This document shows positions 27,692 through 37,693 of a stretch of DNA of 64,000 nucleotides, piece by piece. The stretch is from Maridesulfovibrio sp. (GTDB taxonomy: Bacteria > Desulfobacterota > Desulfovibrionia > Desulfovibrionales > Desulfovibrionaceae): the NCBI RefSeq assembly GCF_963676065.1, contig NZ_OY780933.1, positions 2,140,001-2,204,000 of the forward strand, read 5' to 3'. Every line of letters begins with the position of its first letter. The stretch's first letter is position 1. The position numbers were made by a program, and so were the translations under genes. The notes under the pieces were generated by a model. It was not told where the DNA came from. It did not search any database and saw only the letters and a list, made by a program, of their open reading frames with translations.

Positions 27692-29074
27692 TTATGATTC
27701 CATTTCATAACCTGACCTGCGCCAGGCAATCGCTCCACCAGCCAGTGAGCATACTTGCGAAAAACCGCTGCTTTGCAGGTAGCTTCCTACAATATTTGAC
27801 CGGTATCCCGATCCACACATGACTATGACGGGACTGTCTTTATCCACATCAATGCCTTCTTCTAGAATATTGGTAAAGGGTTTGTGGATCGCGCCCTTTA
27901 CCATTCCGCTTGTAACTTCCGCGGGAGTGCGAACATCGATCAGGGTAAAATCCCTGCCTTCCGCAATTGCATCATGCAGCTGGTGTGCTGACTTCTGAGC
28001 AAGGCTTTCCACCGGGTAACCGGACATGAGCCATGCGGCCATTCCTCCATGCAGATAACCGAAAATACGGTCATAACCGATGCGGTGCAACTGGGTACAC
28101 ATCAGATCATAATCTTCCTTGGAGCTTACCACCAGCAGCAGGTCGGAATCCGGATCAACGGCCATACCAACCCAGTTGGCAAGCTGTTTTTCAAGACCGA
28201 TGTTGAGACTGCCTGGAATATGAAAACCGCCGAAACCGGCAGCGTCACGCACATCAATGACCGTACAGCCCTTATCAATCATCTGTTTGAATTTCTCAGG
28301 GTTCATGGCCCGGTCGAGCGGACAGCGTTCCAGCAGCGGGGCACCTTTGAAGTTTGTGTTGATGATGTGAGTAAAGGATTTCGGGCGGCTGGGAAATGAT
28401 TCCATAACCTTTGCCTTGAAATCCTTAAAGGTTTTGAATTGGAGCATGGGATTGTAGCGGCGTTCATAACCCAGTGTGCTGCTGGGTTTAGCGCTCATAC
28501 CTTTACCACACAGCGATCCCTGCCCGTGGGCTGGGTATACTTCCAGATAATCCGGGAGCTTGCCCAGCTTATTGTATAAACTGTTGTAAAGGTTTTCAAC
28601 CTGCTCATCCAGAATTTCATCACCGGGAAGGTCCGGGCGTCCGATGTCGCCGACAAAAAGCAGATCACCGGTGAGGATCATCCATGGTTCAGCTCCGCGC
28701 ACGATGTCGGTAACAAGAATAGATACGGCGTTGGGAGTGTGGCCGGGGGTAAATAGAAAATCAAGTTTGGCTGCTCCTACAGTGAGGGTATCGCCTTCCT
28801 TGATGGGAGTGTGCGGGTAGCCGACATCCGCGTTTTCGTGGATATAAAGCTCCGCACCGACAATGGATTTCAGCTCCTGTTCACCGCCCACATGGTCAGC
28901 GTGAACATGAGTGTTGATGACACGGGTAATTTTCATGCCTTCTTCGCGGGAAATATCAAGATATTCCTGAACATCCCTTCGCGGGTCCACTACAACCATT
29001 TCTCCAGCGGCGGGGCAGCCAATTACATAGGAATAGCAGCCCAGTCCTTCTGTTGTTAATTGTTTAAAATACAT
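27692..29074 (-). CDS. metallo-beta-lactamase fold protein with two rhodanese domains
   Basis: A protein of 460 residues. The metallo-hydrolase domain (about 1-240) has THVHADHVGG, PGHTPNAV and TGDLLF metal ligands, like persulfide dioxygenases (ETHE1/BlhA type). Two rhodanese domains follow. The first (about 265-355) lacks the catalytic Cys. The second (about 370-460) has CGSGYRS with the active Cys. It probably handles persulfide or thiosulfate sulfur in the cytoplasm, which fits a sulfate reducer. The start has TAGGAG upstream. Confidence 0.85.
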   Translation of the reverse strand: MYFKQLTTEGLGCYSYVIGCPAAGEMVVVDPRRDVQEYLDISREEGMKITRVINTHVHADHVGGEQELKSIVGAELYIHENADVGYPHTPIKEGDTLTVGAAKLDFLFTPGHTPNAVSILVTDIVRGAEPWMILTGDLLFVGDIGRPDLPGDEILDEQVENLYNSLYNKLGKLPDYLEVYPAHGQGSLCGKGMSAKPSSTLGYERRYNPMLQFKTFKDFKAKVMESFPSRPKSFTHIINTNFKGAPLLERCPLDRAMNPEKFKQMIDKGCTVIDVRDAAGFGGFHIPGSLNIGLEKQLANWVGMAVDPDSDLLLVVSSKEDYDLMCTQLHRIGYDRIFGYLHGGMAAWLMSGYPVESLAQKSAHQLHDAIAEGRDFTLIDVRTPAEVTSGMVKGAIHKPFTNILEEGIDVDKDSPVIVMCGSGYRSNIVGSYLQSSGFSQVCSLAGGAIAWRRSGYEMES

Positions 29075-29148
29075 TTAATGCGTGCTCCTATTAGTAGATT
29101 TCGCTTTTTAGAATGAAAGAGGAGAACATTTTCTACAGTCGTTTTCGT

Positions 29149-29562
29149 TTATAATTTAACAGGAGTAACCCAGAAATCGTGCTTGTTGCAGAAGCTGGTA
29201 GCGTAGAGTTTCTTTTTCTTGCTTCCAGCCGGCAGCTTGAAGGTGGAGATAGCTTTTTCGTCAGTGTTGGAAAATGTTTTGGCGCCGATAACATTACCGT
29301 CCTGATCAACTAAAGTATGCCGGACGATGTAATGTTTTTCGGTCATCGGGTGCAGGGTACGGATCGTGGCAGTGTTGTTTTCAACTTCTACTTGTGGAAG
29401 GTGGGTGGCAGCTTTTTTCGCCCAGACACCGGGATCTTTACTGGTGTATACGATGTTTGAAGGATACCCATGTCCCTTTTTTGCGGCTGCATTGGTTACA
29501 GGCATCAAGATAGCCGCTGTGGCTGCGGCGGACATAGCCATGAATTTTCTTCTGGAGTTCAT
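29149..29562 (-). CDS. superoxide reductase-like protein with Tat-type signal
   Basis: A protein of 137 residues with a twin-arginine-like leader (MNSRRKFMAMSAAATAA, cleaved near NAAAKK). It then has the iron centre pattern of desulfoferrodoxin C-domains and neelaredoxins: a His in THLPQV, two His in LHPMTEKH, and Cys and His in FCNKHDFW. It should reduce superoxide to peroxide outside the cytoplasm. It is short and lacks the N-terminal desulforedoxin domain. It follows AGGAGAA and lies upstream of the rhodanese gene. Confidence 0.8.
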   Translation of the reverse strand: MNSRRKFMAMSAAATAAILMPVTNAAAKKGHGYPSNIVYTSKDPGVWAKKAATHLPQVEVENNTATIRTLHPMTEKHYIVRHTLVDQDGNVIGAKTFSNTDEKAISTFKLPAGSKKKKLYATSFCNKHDFWVTPVKL

Positions 29563-29693
29563 AATTTTCTCCTTGCGACCTGAGGGCCGTGATTTATGTT
29601 TCTTACAACGGAATCATACTATAATAATATAATTAGTAATACCTTATGCTTGAAAATCTGATACTAGTCAATAATAATTCCTGATATTAGTTG

Positions 29694-31943
29694 TTATGAA
29701 ATGTTAACACGCTTGATTCTTTCTAAAAACTGTAGCTTGGTAATGGGCTTGGTCATATAGCCGCTGCACCCGGCCGCATGGGCTGATTCTGCTGTTCCCT
29801 TAATCGCGTGAGCTGAAAGGGCAATAACAGGAACCGGTGTATGGCCGATCGTTTTTTCCCAGTCTCTAATTATTTTAGTTGCTTTATAGCCATCCATTAT
29901 CGGCATCTCAATATCCATAAAAACAATGTCGGGCTGAAATTCTTTATACAGTTCGACTCCTTCTTCACCGTTCGCCGCACACTTCATAATATAGGAGGTC
30001 CCGGAGATGAAATGCTTAAAAAGAAGCTGATTACTCTGATTGTCTTCCACCAGCAGCACTTTGCTCTGGATATGCGAGTCTGCTGCCTTTGGTTCGGTCT
30101 TGTTTTCGGTAGAAGGCGAATCTATTACCTCCGGCATGGTTATGATGAAGGTAAAATTGCTTCCGCGACCGGGTGTGCTGGATACGGTTATGCTGCCGTT
30201 CATCAGTTCGCACAATTTTTTGCTTATGGATAACCCCAGCCCAGTCCCCTGAAATTCACGGGATATGGAATTGTCAGCTTGCGTAAACTGGTCAAAAATA
30301 GCCTGCTGTCTATTTGGCGGAATGCCAAGTCCGGTATCCTCAATTTCGAATTTTAACTCAACCTGACCGTTGCGGAGATTTTTGCTGCACGCCTTAACGC
30401 TGACTCTTCCTGAATCTGTAAATTTGACCGCATTTCCGATTAGGTTGATCAATACTTGTTTTACTCGTACCGGATCTCCTTTAACCTGATCAGGCAGCTC
30501 TCCGTCGATGCGGCAGGTTAGTTTTATTTTCTTCTTAGCTGCTGAAAGTTCAAAAATATTAAAAGCTTGATGCAGGGTTTCTGAAGGGTTGAAGTTAATA
30601 TGTTCCAGATCCAGTAAGCCTGCTTCAATTTTAGACATATCCAGAATGTCGTTGATCAGGTCCAGCAAGCCACCGCCTGCATTATCAAGTAGTTTGATGT
30701 ATTTTTTTTGGTTCTCTCGAGGATTGGATTCTTTAAGCAGGTCAGTAGCACCGAGAATGACATTCATAGGTGTTCGGATTTCGTGGCTCATAACTGCCAG
30801 AAATTTACTCTTGGCCTGATTTGCATCCTCTGCTGATTCCTTGGCCTTGCTTATTTTACGGGCCACAGCCCAACCTATAAAGCCGGAAATGAGGACCGCC
30901 AGCGCCGCAATGATCAGGCTTAGTTTGTATTCTTTTTTGATGCCGCCCAGATAATCGTTTTCCGGGAGATAGAGCCCTATAATCCATGGCCAGTGGTCAT
31001 TTTTAAAGGGCGTGAACACGGAAATATAGCGTTCGTTATTGTGTTCAAAGGTTGTAAATACATGTTTTTTGGGTAGTTGGTCAGGTAGAAGGTGCAGGGA
31101 ATTGAATGCCTTTCGGCTCAATATATCCGGGAGTTCGTTTATCTTGCTTAGGCGGACTTTATTATTCTGAGTTGTCTGTTTCAGTGCTTCCAGATCCGGA
31201 AAAGCCACCACGTTTCCGCTGGTATCAACAATAAAAGCTTTACCGTTTTTGCCGATGCTCAGCTGTTTTAAAAAAATCGAGAGTCTATCTATTGTTATGT
31301 CGACGCCTACAACTCCCCGCAAGCGTCCTGCTTTATCGTAAACCGGGCTGGCTGTGGTGATACCGGGTTTCTGGCTGGTAAAGAAGATGTAAGGAGCGGT
31401 CCAGATAACATCATTGCTGACCAGAGAATCGATGAACCATGGCCGCTTTCTGGGATCAAATTTGTCCAGCGGTGCGAATTTGCTTTCAAGCTCTTGATGA
31501 TCGGGAGTTGACCAGATTAACTTTGTAGTCCTTTTGCCGTCCTTTATCTTGATTGTTTTGGTGAACAGTCCGTCCTTAACTTTGTCATTGGAACGGGTGA
31601 CCATGAAAAATTCACCTTTTGTATTACCGTAGTATATTCCGGTAAACTGGTGATACAACGAAAGCTGCTCCTTGAAGTACTGAAGCATATTTTCAGAACG
31701 ATCACCGCTGACGATATTACTGTCGGCCAAAAAACGGGTAAGTTCAGCTGCTTTTTCCGCCGGACTCAGATAACTTTCTGATTTATCGAGAGTATAGGCT
31801 GAAATATTGAGCATTATATCGTGTGCAAGTCCGGTGAGAGCTTCGCGAGAGGTGGTGGAGTAGGGGATTATTATGATTGCCGTAAGTGCCACTGCTAGAG
31901 ATATAAAGCACAGCGTTATCCACCATTTTTTTAAATAATTCAT
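29694..31943 (-). CDS. Cache-domain hybrid sensor histidine kinase
   Basis: A protein of 749 residues. It has a membrane helix (about 8-30), a periplasmic double-Cache sensor (about 35-325) and a second helix (about 340-360). HisKA follows with the phospho-acceptor His in MSHEIRTPMN, then HATPase (N-box NLIGNAVKF, G-boxes DTGLGIP and GTGLGLS). A C-terminal receiver has Asp in IVFMDIEMP and Lys in MTKPI. It senses an outside small molecule and relays phosphate, but no partner HPt or regulator is next to it. The start at 31943 has GCGGAG upstream. A longer ORF begins at 32003. Confidence 0.88.
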   Translation of the reverse strand: MNYLKKWWITLCFISLAVALTAIIIIPYSTTSREALTGLAHDIMLNISAYTLDKSESYLSPAEKAAELTRFLADSNIVSGDRSENMLQYFKEQLSLYHQFTGIYYGNTKGEFFMVTRSNDKVKDGLFTKTIKIKDGKRTTKLIWSTPDHQELESKFAPLDKFDPRKRPWFIDSLVSNDVIWTAPYIFFTSQKPGITTASPVYDKAGRLRGVVGVDITIDRLSIFLKQLSIGKNGKAFIVDTSGNVVAFPDLEALKQTTQNNKVRLSKINELPDILSRKAFNSLHLLPDQLPKKHVFTTFEHNNERYISVFTPFKNDHWPWIIGLYLPENDYLGGIKKEYKLSLIIAALAVLISGFIGWAVARKISKAKESAEDANQAKSKFLAVMSHEIRTPMNVILGATDLLKESNPRENQKKYIKLLDNAGGGLLDLINDILDMSKIEAGLLDLEHINFNPSETLHQAFNIFELSAAKKKIKLTCRIDGELPDQVKGDPVRVKQVLINLIGNAVKFTDSGRVSVKACSKNLRNGQVELKFEIEDTGLGIPPNRQQAIFDQFTQADNSISREFQGTGLGLSISKKLCELMNGSITVSSTPGRGSNFTFIITMPEVIDSPSTENKTEPKAADSHIQSKVLLVEDNQSNQLLFKHFISGTSYIMKCAANGEEGVELYKEFQPDIVFMDIEMPIMDGYKATKIIRDWEKTIGHTPVPVIALSAHAIKGTAESAHAAGCSGYMTKPITKLQFLERIKRVNIS

Positions 31944-32182
31944 ATATTTGATATCTCCGCTCAGTTCTGGATGTCGTATATATTGTGTTTTTATCATGTA
32001 CAAAATACATCATTAATTAATTATCCTGCTGAGAGCATAAAATCAATATACTATGTAGGAAAGTTGGAAAGCTAGCTTCCTTTCTGAAAGTGTTTCTTCC
32101 GCTTGTCACTTATAGTTGTAATGAGGTAAATATTTTTGCATGGTGGGGAAAATATGAACTGGAAAAATATCCCGGAGATTTG

Positions 32183-34630
32183 ATGCTGCCTGTTAATATT
32201 ATTAAGTTTTGGGCTGGGAACCTGCTTGCACCGCGAGCTCTTCTACAGCGAAAGTATGAAGCTTTTAAAGTCCTGCTGGAATATGATTCACAGGCTCTTG
32301 ATCTGATAGCCGATATTGAGGAATTGTTCTACGGCGAAAGAATTGCAGACCGCAGTCAGGCCAATAGTCTACATAGACAGCTGGCTTCCGCTGTGTCCTG
32401 TATGATTGAGGAATTGCGGAAGATGCATCCTTTACGGTTTCGGGACCTGCCGGAGAATTTCAACCGTATCAATAATTATGCACGGGATCTGGTCCGTCTG
32501 CCTGTGATGGACTCCGGCCCTCCATACACAGTCCCGCTGGCCACGGCAGGTGAATACCCGGATTTAACTGGGGGCAAGGCCGCTAATCTGGGGCGTGTGC
32601 ATGCGCTGGGACATACTGAAGCCCTGCCCGGGTTTGTGATAACCGCCAACGCTTTTTATGCCTACGTGGAGTATAACGGTCTACGCGAAGAGATAAATGC
32701 GAGACTATGCCGCATGGAAGTGGGGAATGTCCGCAAGCTTTCTTCGCTGACCCTTGAATTGCAGGAACTTTTTCTGGACGGAGAAGTCCCACCGGCAGTG
32801 GTGGAAGAAATAGAGCGGAGCCTGGAAACCTATGTGGACGGAACCGGTCTTCTGGCTGTGCGGTCCAGTGCTTTGGCCGAAGACAGCGAGATTTCATTTG
32901 CCGGGCAGTATGCCAGCGAACTTAATGTGAACCCTGCTGATGTGTTTGATGCCTATAAGAGGGTTCTGGCCGGTAAATATTGTCCCCGTGCTGTTTCATA
33001 TCGTATATCCAACGGGCTGACGGATGATGATACTGCCATGGCTGCGCTCGTTGTGCCCATGATTGACGCGGTCAGTTCAGGCGTTGTTTATTCCATGGAC
33101 CCGGACTGCTTGAGTCGGGACAGTGTGGGAATTTACGGGGTTCGCGGACTGGGGGCTTCGCTTGTGGACGGCAGTGTTATTCCGGTCAAGTGTTCGCTTA
33201 ATCGCGGCAAAGAACCCCGTCTGGTAAGTGAATGCTCTTTTGACCGGTCCGCTTTACCTGATGAAAAAATGCTGATTCAACTGGCGAAATGCGTTCTTAA
33301 GTTGGAAGATCAGTTCGGTTGTGCTCAGGATATGGAGTGGGCCGTGGACGGGGCCGGGCAGCTTCACATCCTCCAGACCCGTCCTTTGCAGCAGGAAACA
33401 CATGAACATCCGGCCCAGCCTGCTTTGCTTTCGGCCATGCCGATTCTCGAAGGATTGGAACGTGCCTCAGGCGGTGCAGGGTGCGGTGAAATCTATTTCG
33501 CCAGCACCGGTGCGGAGATAGCGCGCATTCCTGAAGGCTCTATCGTCATCACTCCTTCGCTGAAACCTTCACTTCTGAGTTTTTCAGCAAAAATGAACGG
33601 GGTCCTTTCTTCCGCCGGTAGTCGGGCAAGTCATTTCGGCTCTGTGGCAAGGGAGCTTGGGATTCCAGTACTGGTCGGTGATGTTGCCAAGTCTTTTGAG
33701 CAGGGCCAGTTGGTCACCGTTGATGGCCATGCCGGAGCTGTTTACAACGGCTGCGTGGATGATGTTTTAACCCGGTCCTGCGTCGATGCACAGGTTTCCA
33801 CACGAGTTCTCGATCTGTATACGGATATGATTCATTCGTTCGTGCGTTTGAATCTTGTTGACCCGGACGCTGAAGATTTCGAGCCCTCAGGATGTGAATC
33901 CTTCCACGACCTCGTGCGTTATTGCCATGAGATGGCTGTTAGGGAAATGTTCTCGCTGGTAGATAAGCGCGGATTGGGTATGGGCCGGTCCAAAAAGCTG
34001 CGGACCGAGCTACCGCTGGTTATTTATCTGATAGACCTTGATCAAGGACTGCGAAACGGAGTGCAGAGGCAGAAAGAAGTCGCTCCGGCTGATATAGCTT
34101 CACTCCCCATGCAGGCCTTCTGGAAAGGGTTGAGCGATGAGCGGGTTACGTGGCCGGATAATATGACTCATGTGGATTGGGAAGAATTCGATCGCATGTC
34201 CGCCGGTATTTTAAATAATGATTCCAGATTATTGGCAAGCTACGGTCTGCTGGCGGAAGATTATCTGCATCTGCTGGTCCGTTTTGGGTACCATTTTTCT
34301 GAAGTGGATTCTCTTTGCGGGCAGCTTGCCGGTCAGAATTATGTGAAATTCCGTTTTAAAGGAGGCGGGGCAGCGATTGAAAATAAAACCCTGAGGCTGA
34401 AGCTTATTCAGCGTATTCTTATTCATTTCGGGTTTGAGGTCGGGATACGCGGTGATATGCTCGATGCGTTCTGTTCACGAATGGGGTTTGAGGACACCGC
34501 GAAACGGTTGAGTATTCTGGGGTATCTGATGGCAGTTACCCGGATGATGGATATGCGGCTGGATAGTGAGGGTAAACTGGATAAGGAATTTGAGAATTTT
34601 ATTTCCGCAGTGGAGCACATTTATGGCTGA
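32183..34630 (+). CDS. PEP-synthase-like phosphotransferase without the PEP-binding barrel
   Basis: A protein of 815 residues. It has an N-terminal helical region (about 1-110), an ATP-grasp PPDK_N-type domain (about 125-435; LTGGKAANLGRV, AVRSSALAEDSEISFAGQ) and a mobile His domain (about 450-555) whose phospho-His lies in GSRASHFGSVARELGIP. A C-terminal domain of about 250 residues has no recognised family. The PEP-binding TIM barrel is missing, as in rifampin phosphotransferase, which moves phosphate from ATP to another acceptor. The acceptor here is unknown. The start at 32183 has CGGAGA upstream. It overlaps the phosphatase gene by 8 bases. Confidence 0.75.
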   Translation: MLPVNIIKFWAGNLLAPRALLQRKYEAFKVLLEYDSQALDLIADIEELFYGERIADRSQANSLHRQLASAVSCMIEELRKMHPLRFRDLPENFNRINNYARDLVRLPVMDSGPPYTVPLATAGEYPDLTGGKAANLGRVHALGHTEALPGFVITANAFYAYVEYNGLREEINARLCRMEVGNVRKLSSLTLELQELFLDGEVPPAVVEEIERSLETYVDGTGLLAVRSSALAEDSEISFAGQYASELNVNPADVFDAYKRVLAGKYCPRAVSYRISNGLTDDDTAMAALVVPMIDAVSSGVVYSMDPDCLSRDSVGIYGVRGLGASLVDGSVIPVKCSLNRGKEPRLVSECSFDRSALPDEKMLIQLAKCVLKLEDQFGCAQDMEWAVDGAGQLHILQTRPLQQETHEHPAQPALLSAMPILEGLERASGGAGCGEIYFASTGAEIARIPEGSIVITPSLKPSLLSFSAKMNGVLSSAGSRASHFGSVARELGIPVLVGDVAKSFEQGQLVTVDGHAGAVYNGCVDDVLTRSCVDAQVSTRVLDLYTDMIHSFVRLNLVDPDAEDFEPSGCESFHDLVRYCHEMAVREMFSLVDKRGLGMGRSKKLRTELPLVIYLIDLDQGLRNGVQRQKEVAPADIASLPMQAFWKGLSDERVTWPDNMTHVDWEEFDRMSAGILNNDSRLLASYGLLAEDYLHLLVRFGYHFSEVDSLCGQLAGQNYVKFRFKGGGAAIENKTLRLKLIQRILIHFGFEVGIRGDMLDAFCSRMGFEDTAKRLSILGYLMAVTRMMDMRLDSEGKLDKEFENFISAVEHIYG

Positions 34631-35699
34631 TCAGGATAAATCTCAGGCTTATATTCCCACTTGGGTTACCGATCAGTTGGCTGTGGGGTGTGCTCCCATG
34701 AGCCATCATCAGTTGGATTCCCTTAAAGAGCAGGGTATTGATGCAATCATCAATCTTTGCGGAGAATTCTGTGATCTGCATGAGATCGAGCAGAAGGCGG
34801 GATTCGATGTATATTACCTGCCCGTTGATGATGAAGAATCACCGGAACTAATGCAGCTCGAAAATGCTCTTGAGTGGCTGGATGAAGCAATTTATCTGGG
34901 TAAAAAGGTGCTTATCCATTGCCGTCATGGTATCGGGAGGACAGGAACTGTACTTAATGCCTATCTGCTGCGGCGGGGGCTTGGACATAAGCTGGCCGGA
35001 CGTAAGATGAAGGATCTGCGGTCAAAGCCGGCCAATTTTTCTCAGTGGTGGACTATCAGAAAGTATGGGCGCAAAAGCGGAAAACTTACCTCGCGCGCAC
35101 CTACTTTAGAATTCAAGCGTCAGGTCGATCTCTCTCCGTTTTTCAATGATTACCTGCAACTGGCCGATAAAGTGGAGCAGCGTGCCGGACAATTGAGGTC
35201 GCGTCTTCAATGCGGTTTGGATCACGACCTTTGCTGTCGCACTCCGCTTAATATGACGCTTGCCGAGGCCCTGCATCTTAGCCACTGCGTAAATCTTGAG
35301 CTTACCCACGATGAAAGGACGGAAGTAATTGAAAGGGCAATGAACACGGCAAGGATAGAAAAACGGGCTATGCGGGAGCTGGCTGCGGATAACGAGGCCG
35401 GGTTTTGTCTCTCCGGTGTGGATTCATTTTGTCCTCTCTCTGCTGGGAATAAATGCATGCTTTTTGAATCCCGCCCTTTGCAATGCCGTGCGTTCGGGCT
35501 GGATAGTTCCGAAAACGGAAGACTCTGGCGGGAACTCTTAAGTCCCGGACTGGATAGCATTTCCACACAAATATGGTTTGCCTGTACCGGAGTGATGCAA
35601 CATACTTCGCTACCGCATTTTTCTTTGCCGGATGTTGTTTCCGGAAAATTTATTGAGTTGCTTTTTAAGTTGATGATGGAACAGGGATTGGAAAGTTGA
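34623..35699 (+). CDS. dual-specificity phosphatase fused to a Cys-cluster (YkgJ-like) domain
   Basis: A protein of 358 residues. Residues about 1-155 are a dual-specificity phosphatase with the complete CX5R loop (HCRHGIGRTG) and an upstream general-acid Asp (VDDEES). Residues about 190-350 carry several Cys in a YkgJ/zinc-or-iron chelating pattern (LCCRTP, CPLSAGNKC, PLQCRAFGL). The ATG overlaps the end of the PEP-synthase-like gene (8 bases), so the two probably work together, one adding and one removing phosphate. A terminator-like hairpin follows. Confidence 0.75.
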   Translation: MADQDKSQAYIPTWVTDQLAVGCAPMSHHQLDSLKEQGIDAIINLCGEFCDLHEIEQKAGFDVYYLPVDDEESPELMQLENALEWLDEAIYLGKKVLIHCRHGIGRTGTVLNAYLLRRGLGHKLAGRKMKDLRSKPANFSQWWTIRKYGRKSGKLTSRAPTLEFKRQVDLSPFFNDYLQLADKVEQRAGQLRSRLQCGLDHDLCCRTPLNMTLAEALHLSHCVNLELTHDERTEVIERAMNTARIEKRAMRELAADNEAGFCLSGVDSFCPLSAGNKCMLFESRPLQCRAFGLDSSENGRLWRELLSPGLDSISTQIWFACTGVMQHTSLPHFSLPDVVSGKFIELLFKLMMEQGLES

Positions 35700-35729
35700 G
35701 CTGATCTGGATTAAGTTTATATTCATATC

Positions 35730-35762
35730 GCCCCTCTCTGCTTTTTTTGGGCACAGAAGGGC
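35730..35762 (+). terminator. candidate terminator
   Basis: A stem of about 12 bp with two mismatches (GCCCCTCTCTGC / GCACAGAAGGGC) is followed by TTTATCTT, between the phosphatase gene and the convergent ligase gene. Confidence 0.6.
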
Positions 35763-35780
35763 TTTATCTTCTACCTCGGT

Positions 35781-37058
35781 CTACATGAAACGTTTATCAA
35801 TCACCCGTCTGATTTTTCCAGTTGTCTCAACTCTCGCAATGCCTCCTGATGGTACCACCAGAATTTTAAAGGCCCGGATGTTATTCTTGCGGCGGTTTAT
35901 TCCCACTGCGGGTATCTCCGCGCTTAAACATTTATATATGCTGGAAGCCAGTTGATAATCATCCACAGCTTCACTATCCGCTGCTTCAACACGGATTATG
36001 ATATCCGTCTGCTCGCCGTTCAAGTCCAGCCGGAGCTGGAAGACCGGGGCCAGTTCACTGAATTTCCCAAGGCATGACCCCAGCTGCTCCAAAGTCATGG
36101 AATCGTGCACGAATTCGATGATTTCATCGGAACGCTGCAGCAGTTTAAATCGGGGACTGGTCCGGCCGCAGGGGCATTCTCCTTCCAGCCATTCGATATT
36201 ATCGCCGACTTTCATGCGGATTGAAGGTTGCAGGGTGCGGATAAGGGAGGTGGCGATTATTGCTCCGTCATCATCCTTTTCCACGATGCAGTCCGGTCGC
36301 AGGATATGGTGCTCGGTTCCGGTGCAGTGTTCACACTGAAAGCCGATCGGTCCGACCTCCGCAGCTCCGTAACCGGCTGAATGAAAGGTCGCCTTGGGCC
36401 AGACTGAAGAAAGATAGCTTTCCTGTTCCGTTGTAAGCGGGGTGGAGGCGAAGGCTACTTTTTCGATGTCCAGTTTAATGCCGCGTCGTGTTGCTTCCTG
36501 CGCTATAAGCACCAGTGTGGGAGATATGCCGAAAAGAGTGTTGGGGCGCATCATTTCCAGATATTCCAGTGTTTTTTCGATGGGCTGGTTGTCGGTGATG
36601 GGAAGGATGTTGCATCCTATCATTTCAAGAGCGCGGTAGCTGGTCAGAAAACCGGTCCAGAAAGCCCCGGCTCTTATGCAGTTCGCGACAAGGTCGTCAG
36701 GGGTGATACCGCAGGCTTTAAGGCCGTATGCCGCTCCGTTACATACTTCGCGGAATTCATCGAGACCGTAACGGGCAAAACTCATTCGTCCGGAAGTACC
36801 TCCGGTGGAGAATTTGTAGAATCCTCCGGTGGTCCGCGTGTATAGGGATTTTTTGCAGATTTCCCCTTCGGAGCACAGGGTCTGCTTATCAATAACCGGA
36901 AGGCGCTTGAGGTTGTCCAGACTTTTCAGCGGCAGGGTGATGCCTTGATACAGATTTTTATAAAACGGGGCCTTAACGGAAATTTCCAGTACCCGATTAA
37001 GTCTTGCCAGTTGCTGAGCTTCTGCTGTTTTGCGATCTGAAAAATGGATATCTGTCAT
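35781..37058 (-). CDS. PaaK-like adenylate-forming enzyme
   Basis: A protein of 425 residues of the phenylacetate-CoA ligase / coenzyme F390 synthetase branch of the AMP-binding family. It has the ATP loop FSTGGTSGRMSF, a Tyr-Gly-Ala-Ala-Glu box (AGYGAAEVGP), Cys pairs (CEHCTGTEHH and CPCGRTSPRF) that may bind zinc, and the hinge motif RSDEIIEF. It should activate a carboxylic acid with ATP, probably to a CoA ester. The substrate is unknown. GGAGG precedes the start. It is a single gene. Confidence 0.78.
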   Translation of the reverse strand: MTDIHFSDRKTAEAQQLARLNRVLEISVKAPFYKNLYQGITLPLKSLDNLKRLPVIDKQTLCSEGEICKKSLYTRTTGGFYKFSTGGTSGRMSFARYGLDEFREVCNGAAYGLKACGITPDDLVANCIRAGAFWTGFLTSYRALEMIGCNILPITDNQPIEKTLEYLEMMRPNTLFGISPTLVLIAQEATRRGIKLDIEKVAFASTPLTTEQESYLSSVWPKATFHSAGYGAAEVGPIGFQCEHCTGTEHHILRPDCIVEKDDDGAIIATSLIRTLQPSIRMKVGDNIEWLEGECPCGRTSPRFKLLQRSDEIIEFVHDSMTLEQLGSCLGKFSELAPVFQLRLDLNGEQTDIIIRVEAADSEAVDDYQLASSIYKCLSAEIPAVGINRRKNNIRAFKILVVPSGGIARVETTGKIRRVIDKRFM

Positions 37059-37162
37059 ACCGGCCTCCCTGATTTGTTCAATGCATGGAACAGGTTTTCA
37101 TGCAAATCTTATCAGATTTTGGAAGGCTGTGTATATAAATACGAAAGCTTTTTTGAGGTTCG

Positions 37163-37618
37163 TTAAGTCCGGTTCAGGCTGCGGGTCAGGAATTTATCCA
37201 GCTGATTTGTGAAGTTCTGCCTGTCCTTAGGGCTGAAGGCGGCCGGACCGCCGGAAACAGTTCCAGCGCTGCGCAGTTCCTCCATAAGGTTACGCATGCT
37301 CAGGATTCCTTTTATGTTGTCCTCTGTGTACAGTTCCCCGCGCGGATTAAGGCCGGTAGCCCCTTTTTCCACAATTTTATCGGCCAGCGGTATGTCGGCG
37401 GTAATGACCAGATCACCGGCATGGCAGAGCCTGACTATCTCATTATCAGCCACATCGAATCCGGCACCCACCTTGACCATATCGATGAGCGGGGAAGCGG
37501 GTACCGTCATGTACTGGTTGGCCACGAGAGTAAGTTTTACTTCCCTGCGTATGGCGGTTTTAAATAGAATTTCTTTCACTGCCTTGGGGCAGGCATCGGC
37601 ATCGACCCAGATCTGCAT
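37163..37618 (-). CDS. UPF0178 (YaiI/YqxD, DUF188) family protein
   Basis: A protein of 151 residues with the family start [16 protein letters not shown] and the blocks [13 protein letters not shown] and [12 protein letters not shown]. The PIN-like fold of this family suggests a nuclease-type site (Asp residues at the N-terminus and ADIPLAD), but no activity is established. It lies alone between the ligase and the ABC transporter. Confidence 0.88.
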   Translation of the reverse strand: MQIWVDADACPKAVKEILFKTAIRREVKLTLVANQYMTVPASPLIDMVKVGAGFDVADNEIVRLCHAGDLVITADIPLADKIVEKGATGLNPRGELYTEDNIKGILSMRNLMEELRSAGTVSGGPAAFSPKDRQNFTNQLDKFLTRSLNRT

Positions 37619-37693
37619 ATTTTAATCCCTGATAATCAGAAGTTGCTTTTGGGGTTTAACTATGAGGGCCGGGGATAAAAATCAACAGCTAAA

